Source: CAVSJO01 sp963728445
GTDB taxonomy: Bacteria; Gemmatimonadota; Gemmatimonadetes; Longimicrobiales; RSA9
DNA length: 64,000 nucleotides
NCBI GenBank assembly: GCA_963728445.1
Contig: CAVSJO010000006.1
Location: forward strand, 124,001-188,000
Reading direction: 5' to 3'
The notes under the pieces are model-generated. The model was not told the origin of the DNA. It saw only the letters and a list, made by a program, of their open reading frames with translations, and did no database searches. The translations under genes were made by a program, and so were the position numbers. Of the stretch, positions 1 to 8,125 are shown in pieces. Position 1 is the first letter of the stretch; each line of letters begins with the position of its first letter.

Positions 1-1
1 G

Positions 2-211
2 GGGGCGACGATCCTGGCGCGCTATGCGTCGCCGAAGCCGCTGCTTTCCGGCTGGGCACTGGGCGGGGAGCGCATCGCCGGCAAGGGCGCGCTGGCCGTC
101 GCACCGGTCGGCAAGGGCGAGATCGTCCTGTTCGGATTCCAGCCCCAGTACCGCGCGCAGTCTGCGGCCACCTTCCCGCTCCTCTTCGATGCCCTGAACA
201 AGCGCCGGTAG
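2..211 (+). CDS. C-terminal end of a secreted M14-type metallopeptidase (partial)
   Basis: The window opens inside this gene. The frame from base 2 reads 69 residues to the TAG at 209-211. The tail contains VGKGEIVLFGFQPQYR and ends in a helix (FPLLFDALNKRR). The same pattern closes the full-length M14 peptidase at 26470-29322 (GKGTIVLYGFDPLHRF), so both share the C-terminal domain that follows the zinc carboxypeptidase domain in this lineage's secreted M14 enzymes. The catalytic part lies outside the window, so activity cannot be judged. The gene ends just before a strong hairpin. Family assignment is by similarity to the internal paralogue. Confidence 0.6.
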   Translation, partial: GATILARYASPKPLLSGWALGGERIAGKGALAVAPVGKGEIVLFGFQPQYRAQSAATFPLLFDALNKRR

Positions 212-230
212 AGCACCTCGCCGCCACGTG

Positions 231-264
231 AAAGGGCCCGCCGGATCCGTCCGGCGGGCCCTTT
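231..264. terminator. Bidirectional intrinsic terminator hairpin
   Basis: A perfect 15-bp inverted repeat (231-245 with 250-264) surrounds the 4-nt loop TCCG. It has AAA at the left foot and TTT at the right foot, so it can act in both directions. It sits between the convergent M14 fragment (+) and the zinc-ribbon gene (-), which is where a shared terminator is expected. Confidence 0.8.
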
Positions 265-315
265 CCCGTGCGGGCTCGTGCAGCGCCTGCGGGTTCGTGC
301 AGCGCCCGCGATCCG

Positions 316-1125
316 TCAGCCCTGCTTGAGGTAGGCCTCGGCCTCGCTCCTGTACTCCGGCAGGACCTGCTTGTGCTCGGAGTACTCCTGCACGGTCCTG
401 CCGCTCTCCGCGTCGTAGACGCGCAGGTAGTGGCGCCAGTAGTCCGCCGCCTGATCCTTCTGTCCGGCCTTGTTTGCCGCCTGCGCCGCGGCGGCGAGGC
501 CCAGGAGGTGGTCCGGGCTGCCGGCCAGGATCTTCTTTGCCGTGGCGAGGGCGTCGGCGGGCTTGTTCGCGGCGGACTCGAGCAGGCTCAGGTGGTAGAG
601 CCCGTCCGCGTCCAGGTCCGGGACCATCTGGTAGGCCTGGATCCCCATCGGCATGAAGAAGTCCGCCTGCTGCGTGTCGCCGCTCTGGAGGGCGCTCATG
701 ATGCGGTTGAAGAGGCGGTCGGCCTGCTCGCGGGGCGTCCCCGTGAGGGGGCCGGGCGCGCCGCCGCCCACGGCCCCGCCGGCCGGAGCCCCGCCGCCCA
801 TGGCCCCGGCCGCACCGCCGGCGAACGGCGCTCCGGCGCCGGCCGCCGCTCCCTCGTCCCGGGACGAGCGGACCACCAGCACCGTGGCGAGAGCGACGAA
901 CGCCACGCCGGCCACGTACCAGGGCAGGTTCGTCAGGAAGCCGCCGCCCGCTCTGGCGGGCTGCGGGACACGTCCCCCGCCGATCTTCTCTCCGCAGCTC
1001 GTGCAGAAGCGGGCCCCCGGCTGGAGAGGCTCCCCGCAGCTCGGGCAGTCGCCTGCCTCGAGGTTGACGCCGCATTCAGGACAGAATGCGCCGTCGGATT
1101 CCGTACCGCAGTTCGGACATTTCAT
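316..1125 (-). CDS. Zinc-ribbon membrane protein with TPR-like C-terminal domain
   Basis: A 269-aa protein that begins with two zinc ribbons: cysteine pairs C3/C6 with C15/C18, and C27/C30 with C41/C44. Residues about 68-85 form one hydrophobic membrane segment (PWYVAGVAFVALATVLVV). A Gly/Ala/Pro-rich linker runs to about 135, followed by a helical, TPR-like half with phrases such as YHLSLLESAANKPADA and AAAAQAANKAGQKDQAADY. The layout is a cytoplasmic zinc-binding head, one membrane helix and an outer repeat domain. Such proteins are usually annotated only as zinc-ribbon domain proteins; the substrate is unknown. It is transcribed away from the LOG gene, with 191 bases between them. Confidence 0.75.
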   Translation of the reverse strand: MKCPNCGTESDGAFCPECGVNLEAGDCPSCGEPLQPGARFCTSCGEKIGGGRVPQPARAGGGFLTNLPWYVAGVAFVALATVLVVRSSRDEGAAAGAGAPFAGGAAGAMGGGAPAGGAVGGGAPGPLTGTPREQADRLFNRIMSALQSGDTQQADFFMPMGIQAYQMVPDLDADGLYHLSLLESAANKPADALATAKKILAGSPDHLLGLAAAAQAANKAGQKDQAADYWRHYLRVYDAESGRTVQEYSEHKQVLPEYRSEAEAYLKQG

Positions 1126-1173
1126 GGAGCGGATTCTAATGGTACCCCGCGGGGGCGTCCACCCTGGAGCGGC

Positions 1174-1193
1174 GCCCCGACGCCCGTCGGGGC
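1174..1193. repeat. GC-rich inverted repeat in a divergent promoter region
   Basis: GCCCCGACG and CGTCGGGGC form a perfect palindrome separated by CC. As a hairpin it would have 8 bp and a 4-nt loop; as DNA it is a 20-bp dyad. It lies in the 191-base region between two divergently transcribed genes (starts at 1125 on minus and 1317 on plus). An operator or a short hairpin are both possible, and a chance palindrome in GC-rich DNA cannot be excluded. Confidence 0.3.
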
Positions 1194-1316
1194 TGGCATT
1201 CGGCGCGTCCTGCCGCGACCATGAAGGGTCGTGCGTCCCGACCTCACGGGGCGGAGAGGTGCAGGCGAGACCGGCGGCACGACACGTCGGATGCGAAGCG
1301 ACGGCACGGACGGGAC

Positions 1317-2102
1317 ATGAAAGGCGAAGAGGTCAAGGAGAGGCAGGCGCCGACCGCGGCGCCGAAGAAGGACACGCCCGAGTTGAACCGGCAGCGGACG
1401 ACGGAGGACGAGCGGCTCCTCCAGAGCGAACCGTCGGCGGCCGAGTTCACGCACACGGATCCGTGGCGCGTCTTCCGGATCATGGGGGAGTTCGTGGAGG
1501 GGTTCGACACGCTGGCGGGGATCGGGCCCGCCATCGCCATCTTCGGGAGCGCGCGGACGGCCCCGGACAACCCCACCTATGCGCAGGCGCGAACGACGGC
1601 CAGGCTGATCGCGGAGGCGGGCTTCGGCGTCATCACGGGCGGGGGGCCGGGAATCATGGAGGCCGCGAACCGGGGCGCCGTCGAGGGCGGCGGTCGCTCG
1701 ATCGGCTGCAACATCGAGCTGCCGTTCGAGCAGGGAACGAACGCCTTCGTGCGCACCTCGATCAACTTCCGCTACTTCTTCGTCCGGAAGACGATGTTCG
1801 TGAAGTACTCGGAGGGCTTCGTGATCTTTCCGGGCGGTTTCGGGACCATGGACGAGCTGTTCGAATCCCTGACCCTCATCCAGACCGGGAAGGTCCGGGA
1901 CTTCCCCGTCGTCCTCTTCGGAAGCGAGTACTGGCGGGGCTTGCTGGATTGGCTGTCGAACGTCATGCTCCCCGGTGGCAAGATCTCGCCCGACGACCTC
2001 GCGCTGCTCCGCATCACGGATTCGCCCGAAGAGGCCGCGCGGATCCTCGTCGAGAGCTATCAGGCGCAGCCGGATGGGTACGTGCCGTCCCGCTCGGTCT
2101 GA
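1317..2102 (+). CDS. LOG family protein (TIGR00730, Rossmann fold)
   Basis: A 261-aa member of the LOG/TIGR00730 family. These proteins hydrolyse nucleoside 5'-monophosphates to the base and ribose 5-phosphate (cytokinin-activating phosphoribohydrolases in plants; PpnN-like nucleosidases in bacteria). Both signatures are present: GGGPGIMEAANRGA, and PGGFGTMDE, which carries the catalytic glutamate. I chose the ATG at 1317 (MKGEEVKERQ) because the upstream extension from 1221 is very arginine-rich and unlike the family. A charged N-terminal tail of about 40 residues precedes the fold. The next gene starts 37 bases downstream and is probably co-transcribed. The substrate cannot be read from the sequence. 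Confidence 0.85.
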   Translation: MKGEEVKERQAPTAAPKKDTPELNRQRTTEDERLLQSEPSAAEFTHTDPWRVFRIMGEFVEGFDTLAGIGPAIAIFGSARTAPDNPTYAQARTTARLIAEAGFGVITGGGPGIMEAANRGAVEGGGRSIGCNIELPFEQGTNAFVRTSINFRYFFVRKTMFVKYSEGFVIFPGGFGTMDELFESLTLIQTGKVRDFPVVLFGSEYWRGLLDWLSNVMLPGGKISPDDLALLRITDSPEEAARILVESYQAQPDGYVPSRSV

Positions 2103-2139
2103 GCGGGCCTTTTCGACCCCGACCCGACCCCGAAGCCCC

Positions 2140-3300
2140 ATGGCAGGCACGAGCCGATATCTGTCCGGACGCAGGATCGATCCGAAGCGCATCGACGGTG
2201 ACACGACGGTCGCCGAGCTGGTCGACGGCACCTTCCTGGCGTACAACGCGGGTCGCCTCCGGGAGGCCTGTCGCCTCTTCACCCAACGCATGCTGGACGA
2301 GGACGTGACCGTCGGTCTCTCCCTGACCGGCGCCCTCACCCCCGCCGGCCTCGGGATGAGCGCCCTGATCCCGCTCATCGAGGCGGGGTTCGTCGACTGG
2401 ATCGTCTCCACGGGCGCGAACCTGTACCACGACGCGCACTTCGGGCTCGGACTGGAGATGCGGCAGGGCAGCCCCCACGTCTCGGACGTGGAGCTGAGGG
2501 ACGAGGAAGTCGTCCGCATCTACGACATCTTCTTCGACTACTCCGTGCTGCTGGACACCGACGCCTTCTTCCGGCGGATCCTTCAGGCGGACGAGTTCCG
2601 GCGCCCGATGTCGACCGCCGAGTTCCACAACCTGTGCGGCCGGTACGTGGCCGAGCGGGAGAAGGCCCTCGGAATCGGCCGGAAGTCCCTGCTCGCCGCG
2701 TGCTGGGAGTACGACGCTCCCGTCTACACGTCCTCCCCCGGCGACTCCTCCATCGGCATGAACGTGGCCGCCATGGCGCTGCAGGGAAGTCCGTTCCGGT
2801 TCGACGTCAGCGCGGACGTGAACGAGACGGCGGCGATCGTGCTGGACGCGAAGCGAGGCGGCGGCCGATCCGGCGTCGTCATCCTGGGCGGCGGCAGCCC
2901 GAAGAACTTCATGCTGCAGACCGAGCCGCAGATCCAGGAAGTCCTCGGCATCGCCGAAAAGGGGCACGACTACTTCCTTCAGGTGACCGACGCCCGTCCG
3001 GACACGGGCGGCCTGTCCGGTGCGACGCCGGCCGAGGCCGTGAGCTGGGGGAAGGTCGACCCCGAGCGGCTCCCCGACGCCGTCGTCTGCTACACGGACA
3101 GCACGATCGCGCTGCCCATCCTGACCGCCTACGCCATGGCGCGCCACGAGCCGCGGCAGCCGAAGCGGCTCTTCCGCCGCCGGGCGGAGATGATGGCGCG
3201 CCTGCGCGAGGAGTACGATCGCTCGGAGCGCAACGAGGCCGTCCGGGATCAGGCGCGGGGCGGCGGGCCCCACTCGTCGGGGCTGGACCGGGACCGCTGA
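2140..3300 (+). CDS. Bacterial deoxyhypusine synthase family protein
   Basis: A 386-aa homologue of deoxyhypusine synthase (DHS), which in eukaryotes and archaea transfers a 4-aminobutyl group from spermidine to eIF5A using NAD. The enzyme-intermediate lysine motif is intact: EAVSWGK, with the lysine at residue 305, matches the human W-G-K site. The glycine-rich stretch VVILGGGSPKNF and the NETAAIVLDAKRGGG segment are also kept. Bacteria have no eIF5A, so bacterial relatives are thought to act in polyamine metabolism (for example homospermidine formation); that role is inferred here, and no other polyamine gene is nearby. The ATG at 2140 fits the family N-terminus (IDPKRIDGDTTVAELVDGTF). The stop overlaps the next start (TGATG). 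Confidence 0.88.
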   Translation: MAGTSRYLSGRRIDPKRIDGDTTVAELVDGTFLAYNAGRLREACRLFTQRMLDEDVTVGLSLTGALTPAGLGMSALIPLIEAGFVDWIVSTGANLYHDAHFGLGLEMRQGSPHVSDVELRDEEVVRIYDIFFDYSVLLDTDAFFRRILQADEFRRPMSTAEFHNLCGRYVAEREKALGIGRKSLLAACWEYDAPVYTSSPGDSSIGMNVAAMALQGSPFRFDVSADVNETAAIVLDAKRGGGRSGVVILGGGSPKNFMLQTEPQIQEVLGIAEKGHDYFLQVTDARPDTGGLSGATPAEAVSWGKVDPERLPDAVVCYTDSTIALPILTAYAMARHEPRQPKRLFRRRAEMMARLREEYDRSERNEAVRDQARGGGPHSSGLDRDR

Positions 3301-4199
3301 TGCGTGTCGCCGTCACCGGTTCCTCGGGCCTGATCGGACGTGCCCTCGTGGCCGCCCTGCACGAGCGCGGCGTCGAGGTCACGAGGGTCGTGCGCAGCCT
3401 CGAAGCCGCGACCCGCCCGGGCACCGTCTGGTGGCGGCCGTCCCGGGGGGAGATCGACGACGCCGGACTCGAGGGCCACGACGCCGTCTACCACCTCGCC
3501 GGCGAGTCGCTCTTCGGCTTCTGGACGGTGGCGAAGAAGCGGCGCATCCGGGACAGCCGCGTGCAGGGAACCGGGCTGCTCGCCCGCACCCTCGCCGCCC
3601 TCGACCGGCCGCCGACGGCGCTCATCGCGGCGTCCGGTGTCAACTACTACGGCAGCCGCCCGGCGGCGGAGACCGTCGACGAGAGCGCCCTGCCGGGCAC
3701 GGGGTTCCTCCCGCGCGTCTGCGTGGAGTGGGAAGGCGCGGCACGACCCGCGGCGGACGCCGGGATCCGGGTCGTGCACCTCCGGCAGGGCGTCGTGCTC
3801 GACCGGAACGGAGGCGCGCTCCGGCTCGCGCTGCCGATCTTCCGGCTCGGGCTCGGCGGCCGGATCGGAAGCGGCCGCCAGCCCTTCTCCTGGGTATCTC
3901 TAGACGACGCCGTCGGCGCCGCGCTGCACGCCCTGGACCATGCGGACCTCGCCGGACCCGTGAACGTCGTATCGCCGGAGCCCGCGACGTTCAACGACTT
4001 CGTCGAGGCCCTCGGCCGCGTCCTCGACCGCCCGACGCCGTTCGTCGTGCCCGCCGTGGTCGCCCGCCTGGCGGCCGCGGATCTGGCCGAGGAACTGCTT
4101 CTGACCGGGGCGACGGCGCTGCCGAAACGACTCCTGGACACGGGGTACCGGTTCCGGCACCCGGGCCTCGACGACGCGCTGCGGAGCGCGCTGCAGTGA
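3300..4199 (+). CDS. TIGR01777 family NAD-dependent epimerase/oxidoreductase
   Basis: A 299-aa extended short-chain dehydrogenase-like protein of the TIGR01777 (YfcH/DUF1731) group. The nucleotide-binding loop TGSSGLIGRAL is at the N-terminus. The family hallmarks HLAGES, ASGVNYYGSR and SWVSLDDAVGAALHAL follow. The C-terminal DUF1731-type tail contains FVVPAVVARLAAADLAEELLLTGATALPKRL in altered order of small blocks, with ELLLTG and LPKRLLDTGYRF most typical. The reaction is not known for the family. The start overlaps the previous stop by one base, so the two are translationally coupled. Confidence 0.85.
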   Translation: MRVAVTGSSGLIGRALVAALHERGVEVTRVVRSLEAATRPGTVWWRPSRGEIDDAGLEGHDAVYHLAGESLFGFWTVAKKRRIRDSRVQGTGLLARTLAALDRPPTALIAASGVNYYGSRPAAETVDESALPGTGFLPRVCVEWEGAARPAADAGIRVVHLRQGVVLDRNGGALRLALPIFRLGLGGRIGSGRQPFSWVSLDDAVGAALHALDHADLAGPVNVVSPEPATFNDFVEALGRVLDRPTPFVVPAVVARLAAADLAEELLLTGATALPKRLLDTGYRFRHPGLDDALRSALQ

Positions 4200-4264
4200 T
4201 CACGGCACCAAGCCATCCGGCAGCCCGGATGGAGCGACTCAACGACCGAAGGAGAAAGAACCCG

Positions 4265-4762
4265 ATGCACGGCAGGATCATGCGAGGCGCCGTCGTCGGC
4301 GCCCTGGCCACGGCCACTCTCCTCAGCTTCGGCTGCGGTGGGGCGGACCGCGGAGAGAGCGGCGCACCCGAGAGCTTCGCTCTGGCCTCGGTGAACGGGC
4401 AGCCGCTGCCCTTCACGAACAAGCTTCAGCCCATCGAAGGCACCAGCTGCCGCCCGACCTTCACGGCCGGCCGCCTGGACCTGAAGGAAGGCAACGGCTA
4501 CGCACTGACGTACGACCTCCGGGAAGCGTGCATGAAGGAGGGCGTCGTCAACACGGAGAACAAGTCGGAGGACCGCACCGGACTCTACGAGCGGCAGGGC
4601 GACCAGATGCGCTTCTATGCGGGCGAAGCGTCCGCCGATTCCACGTCGGAGGAACCGGTCATGCAGGGAGTGGTCAAGGGAGACAGCCTGTCGCTGTTCC
4701 TCAACTCCCGCCAGCTGACGTTCGGATTCGTGCGGAGCGATTCGGCGGCGGCGAAAAATTGA
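4265..4762 (+). CDS. Hypothetical lipoprotein
   Basis: A 165-aa protein with a short basic N-terminus, a hydrophobic core (AVVGALATATLLS) and a cysteine at FGCGGADRGES, fitting a lipoprotein signal peptide, although the residue at -3 of the lipobox is Ser rather than Leu. Translation most likely starts at ATG 4265, 10 bases after GGAG at 4251-4254; ATG 4280 is the alternative. The mature part is acidic, with a Cys pair (C at SCRP and EACMKEG) and beta-rich pieces (LDLKEGNGYALTYDLRE, SLSLFLNSRQLTFGF). I do not recognise the family. It lies 60 bases before lipA without an evident terminator. Confidence 0.6.
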   Translation: MHGRIMRGAVVGALATATLLSFGCGGADRGESGAPESFALASVNGQPLPFTNKLQPIEGTSCRPTFTAGRLDLKEGNGYALTYDLREACMKEGVVNTENKSEDRTGLYERQGDQMRFYAGEASADSTSEEPVMQGVVKGDSLSLFLNSRQLTFGFVRSDSAAAKN

Positions 4763-4822
4763 TATCGGGCGGGCGCCGGTCTACCTTTCTGGGCTGGCCG
4801 CGCACCGCAGACGGATGGTGAA

Positions 4823-5938
4823 ATGGCAACGGAAATGACGAACGGGAGCACGACGGGCTACGCTCCGTCCGGCAAGGACACGGGGGTCGTGAAGTCGAAG
4901 GGCACGGCGCGCCTGCCGGTCCTGGAAGGCCAGACGCCCGTGGACATGAGGGCGCGCAAGCCGGGCTGGCTGAAGGTTCGCTCGCCGGGTGGCCGGAATT
5001 ACGCCCGTCTCAGGAAGCTGATGCGGGGGCAGAAGCTCCACTCGGTGTGCGAGGAGGCGGGCTGCCCCAACATCGGCGAGTGCTGGGAGGCGGGGACTGC
5101 CACGTTCCTGATCCTGGGCGACGTGTGCACCCGGGCGTGCAAGTACTGCGCGATCGCCCACGGGATGCCCACGGAGCTGGATCTGGACGAGCCGCGGCGC
5201 GTGGCGGAGGCGGTGGCCGAGCTCGAGCTCGAGCACGTCGTGGTGACGAGCGTCAATCGTGACGAGCTGGAGGATGGAGGGGCGTGGATCTTCGCCGAGA
5301 CGATCCGGCGGACGCGACAGGCCCGCCCGTCCTGCTCGATCGAGGTCCTGATCCCGGACTTCAAGGGAGACGAGGACGCGATTCGCACGGTGGTCGAGGC
5401 GCGGCCGGACATCCTGAACCACAACCTGGAGACGGTCGAGCGGCTGCACCCGTGGGCGCGGCCGGGCGGGCGCTACTGGCGCAGCATCTCGCTTCTGGGT
5501 GCCGCGAAGCGGATGGATCCCGACATGCTGACGAAGTCGGGCGTGATCCTGGGAATGGGAGAGACGGTGGACGAGATCCGCACGGCGCTCGAGGACCTGC
5601 GGAAGGCGGCAGTCGACATCGTCACGCTGGGTCAGTACCTGCGTCCCAGCGAGCATCACGCGCCCGTGGCCCGGTGGGTCACGCCGGCGGAGTTCGCGGA
5701 GTGGAAGCGGGTCGGAGAGGACGAAATCGGCTTCCGCCACGTCGAGTCGGGGCCGCTCGTTCGATCCAGCTATCACGCGGAGACGCAGGCGCGGCGAGTG
5801 ACCGCCGGAGGCGTCGGCGAGATCCAGGAGATCCTGGAGGCGGACGTGCCGGCCCCGTCGGAGGTCGTCGGGTCGGGTGGTAAACGGGACGGAGCACCGG
5901 GGCTCGTGCAGCTCGAGCGCCGGTCGAAAGCGTCGTAG
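4823..5938 (+). CDS. lipA: Lipoyl synthase
   Basis: A 371-aa radical SAM enzyme that inserts two sulphurs into protein-bound octanoyl groups, making the lipoyl cofactor. Both iron-sulphur sites are visible: the auxiliary cluster C76-x4-C81-x5-C87 (CEEAGCPNIGEC) and the SAM cluster C102-x3-C106-x2-C109 (CTRACKYC). The C-terminal RSSYHA serine motif, ligand to the auxiliary cluster, is also present. The first 45 residues are a charged, low-complexity extension longer than in E. coli LipA. It stands directly before pdhABC-lpd, so the cofactor is made next to its main client, the E2 subunit. Confidence 0.97.
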   Translation: MATEMTNGSTTGYAPSGKDTGVVKSKGTARLPVLEGQTPVDMRARKPGWLKVRSPGGRNYARLRKLMRGQKLHSVCEEAGCPNIGECWEAGTATFLILGDVCTRACKYCAIAHGMPTELDLDEPRRVAEAVAELELEHVVVTSVNRDELEDGGAWIFAETIRRTRQARPSCSIEVLIPDFKGDEDAIRTVVEARPDILNHNLETVERLHPWARPGGRYWRSISLLGAAKRMDPDMLTKSGVILGMGETVDEIRTALEDLRKAAVDIVTLGQYLRPSEHHAPVARWVTPAEFAEWKRVGEDEIGFRHVESGPLVRSSYHAETQARRVTAGGVGEIQEILEADVPAPSEVVGSGGKRDGAPGLVQLERRSKAS

Positions 5939-5948
5939 CGAGGACGAG

Positions 5949-7094
5949 ATGGCGGATTCCGAGACGAGAGGGAAGAAGGCGGCGGAGACCGCGGACGCGC
6001 CCGAGCCGAACGGCCGGCGCTCCGGCTCCCGGTCGAAGAAGGCTCCCGCGGCCGGGAAGGCGTCGGCCGAGGACGGGCTCGCGGGGCTCGATCGCAAGGA
6101 GCTCCACGAGCTCCTGCACACCATGCTCCTGGGCCGGCGCTTCGAGGAAAAGGCCGCGGAGGCGTACGCTCTCGGCAAGATCGGCGGCTTCTGCCACCTC
6201 TACATCGGGCAGGAGGCCGTCGCCGTGGGTGCGCTCTCGGCGCTCCGCGACGACGACTACGTGATCAGCGCCTACCGGGAGCACGTGCAGGCGATCGCCA
6301 AGGGGCTGACTCCCCGCGAGGTGATGGCGGAGCTGTACGGCCGCCGCACCGGGTGCTCGGGCGGCAAGGGCGGCTCGATGCACCTCTACAGCCGGGAGCG
6401 GAACTTCCTGGGCGGATGGGGCATCGTCGGCGGGCAGATTCCCATGGCCACCGGCGTCGGCTGGTCGATCAAGTACCGGGAGGAGGACCGGGTCTGCATC
6501 TGCTTCATGGGCGAGGCCGCCGTGAACCAGGGCGCGTTCCACGAGTCGCTGAACATGGCGGCGCTGTGGAAGCTGCCGGTCATCTACGTCGTCGAGAACA
6601 ACCGGTTCGGCATGGGCACGGCGTGGGAGCGCGTCGCGTCCCTGTACGACATCTCGCAGAAGAGCTCGGCGTACGACATGCCGGGGGTCGTGGCCGACGG
6701 CATGAACGTACTGGGCATGCGCCACACGATCCAGCAGGCGGTGGACCGGGCGCGAGCCGACGGCACCCCCACGCTGGTGGAGGCCCGCTGCTACCGGTTC
6801 ATGGGCCACTCCATGTCCGACCCCGTCGCCGGCGTCTACCGGACGAAGGAAGAGGTCGAGGAGGAGAAGGAGAGCCACGACCCCATCAAGATCTTCATCC
6901 GGGATCTGCAGCGGAACGACCTGCTGGAGGAGGAGGAGCTGAAGGCGATCGACGCGCAGGTCCGGGAGGCGGTGGAGGACGCGGTCGCGTTCGCGGAGCA
7001 GTCGCCGGACCCCGATCCCGAGGACCTGTACGCGCACGCGTATGCGGACGTCGGGAACGGCCGCCTGTTCCTGGACGGGCGGGGGGAGGTCTGA
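5949..7094 (+). CDS. pdhA: Pyruvate dehydrogenase E1 component, alpha subunit
   Basis: A 381-aa alpha subunit of the heterotetrameric E1 that decarboxylates pyruvate with thiamine diphosphate. The diphosphate-binding block runs from GEAAVNQGAFHESLN to VVENNRFGMGT, and the phosphorylation-loop region reads YRFMGHSMSDP. The ATG at 5949 follows GAGGACGAG and removes an unlikely upstream extension. The first 45 residues are rich in Lys, Ala, Gly and Ser and look disordered; a long flexible tail of this sort can reach across the E2 core, though that is inferred. The stop overlaps the pdhB start (TGATG). Confidence 0.95.
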   Translation: MADSETRGKKAAETADAPEPNGRRSGSRSKKAPAAGKASAEDGLAGLDRKELHELLHTMLLGRRFEEKAAEAYALGKIGGFCHLYIGQEAVAVGALSALRDDDYVISAYREHVQAIAKGLTPREVMAELYGRRTGCSGGKGGSMHLYSRERNFLGGWGIVGGQIPMATGVGWSIKYREEDRVCICFMGEAAVNQGAFHESLNMAALWKLPVIYVVENNRFGMGTAWERVASLYDISQKSSAYDMPGVVADGMNVLGMRHTIQQAVDRARADGTPTLVEARCYRFMGHSMSDPVAGVYRTKEEVEEEKESHDPIKIFIRDLQRNDLLEEEELKAIDAQVREAVEDAVAFAEQSPDPDPEDLYAHAYADVGNGRLFLDGRGEV

Positions 7095-8077
7095 TGGCCA
7101 CGATCACGTATCGGGAGGCGCTGAACCAGGCCCTCGCCGAGGAGATGGAACGGGACCCCGACGTCTTCCTCATGGGGGAGGAGGTCGGGCTCTACAACGG
7201 CGCCTACAAGGTCTCGAAGGGGCTGATGGACCGCTTCGGCGAGAAGCGGGTCGTCGACACGCCCATCACCGAGCTCGGCTTCGCGGGACTGGGCGTCGGC
7301 GCCGCGATGACCGGGCTCCGGCCCGTCATCGAGTTCATGACCTTCAACTTCTCCCTGCTCGCCACGGACCAGGTCTTCAACTCGGCGGCCAAGATGCTGT
7401 ACATGACGAACGGTCAGTTCCGCTGCCCGATCGTCTTCCGCGGCCCGACGGGCGCCGCGCTCCAGCTCTCTGCCCAGCACTCCCAGGCGCTGGAGGCGAA
7501 CTACGCCAACTATCCGGGTCTGAAGATCGTCACGCCCGCGACTCCGGCGGACGCGAAGGGCCTGCTCAAGGCGTCGATCCGGGACGACGACCCCGTCGCC
7601 TTCTTCGAGGGCGAGCTTCTCTACGCACTGAAGGGGGAGGTCCCGGACGATGACGACTTCGTCATCCCCCTGGGCGTCGCCGACGTGAAGCGGCAGGGCG
7701 AGGACGTGACCATCCTCAGCCACGGCAAGATGGTGAACGTGGCGTTGCAGGCCGCGGCGGCCCTGGAGAAGGACGGCATCTCCGCCGAGGTGGTCGACCT
7801 GCGCACGCTCCGGCCTCTGGACGTCGAGGCCATCCTCGCATCCGTGAAGAAGACGAATCGGGCGGTGTACCTGGAGGAGGGCTGGGGCTTCATGGGTGTG
7901 GCCGCCTCCATCACGCAGATCGTGCAGGAGGAGGCGTTCGACTACCTCGACGCTCCGCTGGTGCGCGTCTGCCAGGCCGACGTGCCCATGCCGTACAACA
8001 AGGGGCTGGAAAAGCTGGCGAAGCCGTCCGTCGAGCGGGTCGTAGCCGCGTGCAACCGGGTGCTCTACCGCAAGTGA
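7094..8077 (+). CDS. pdhB: Pyruvate dehydrogenase E1 component, beta subunit
   Basis: A 327-aa E1 beta subunit. Typical blocks are FLMGEEVGLYNGAYKVSKGL, VVDTPITELGFAGLGVGAA, RGPTGAALQLSAQHSQ (family: RGPxGxGxxxxAQHSQ) and VDLRTLRPLD with EEGWGFMGV near the C-terminus. It pairs with PdhA to form the E1 tetramer and passes the acetyl group to the E2 lipoyl domain. The start codon overlaps the pdhA stop by one base, giving equal synthesis of the two subunits. Length is usual for the family. Confidence 0.95.
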   Translation: MATITYREALNQALAEEMERDPDVFLMGEEVGLYNGAYKVSKGLMDRFGEKRVVDTPITELGFAGLGVGAAMTGLRPVIEFMTFNFSLLATDQVFNSAAKMLYMTNGQFRCPIVFRGPTGAALQLSAQHSQALEANYANYPGLKIVTPATPADAKGLLKASIRDDDPVAFFEGELLYALKGEVPDDDDFVIPLGVADVKRQGEDVTILSHGKMVNVALQAAAALEKDGISAEVVDLRTLRPLDVEAILASVKKTNRAVYLEEGWGFMGVAASITQIVQEEAFDYLDAPLVRVCQADVPMPYNKGLEKLAKPSVERVVAACNRVLYRK

Positions 8078-8125
8078 AGCGAGCGCAAGTGAACCGAGGC
8101 CGCCGAGGCCGCAGCCGGATCTGAT

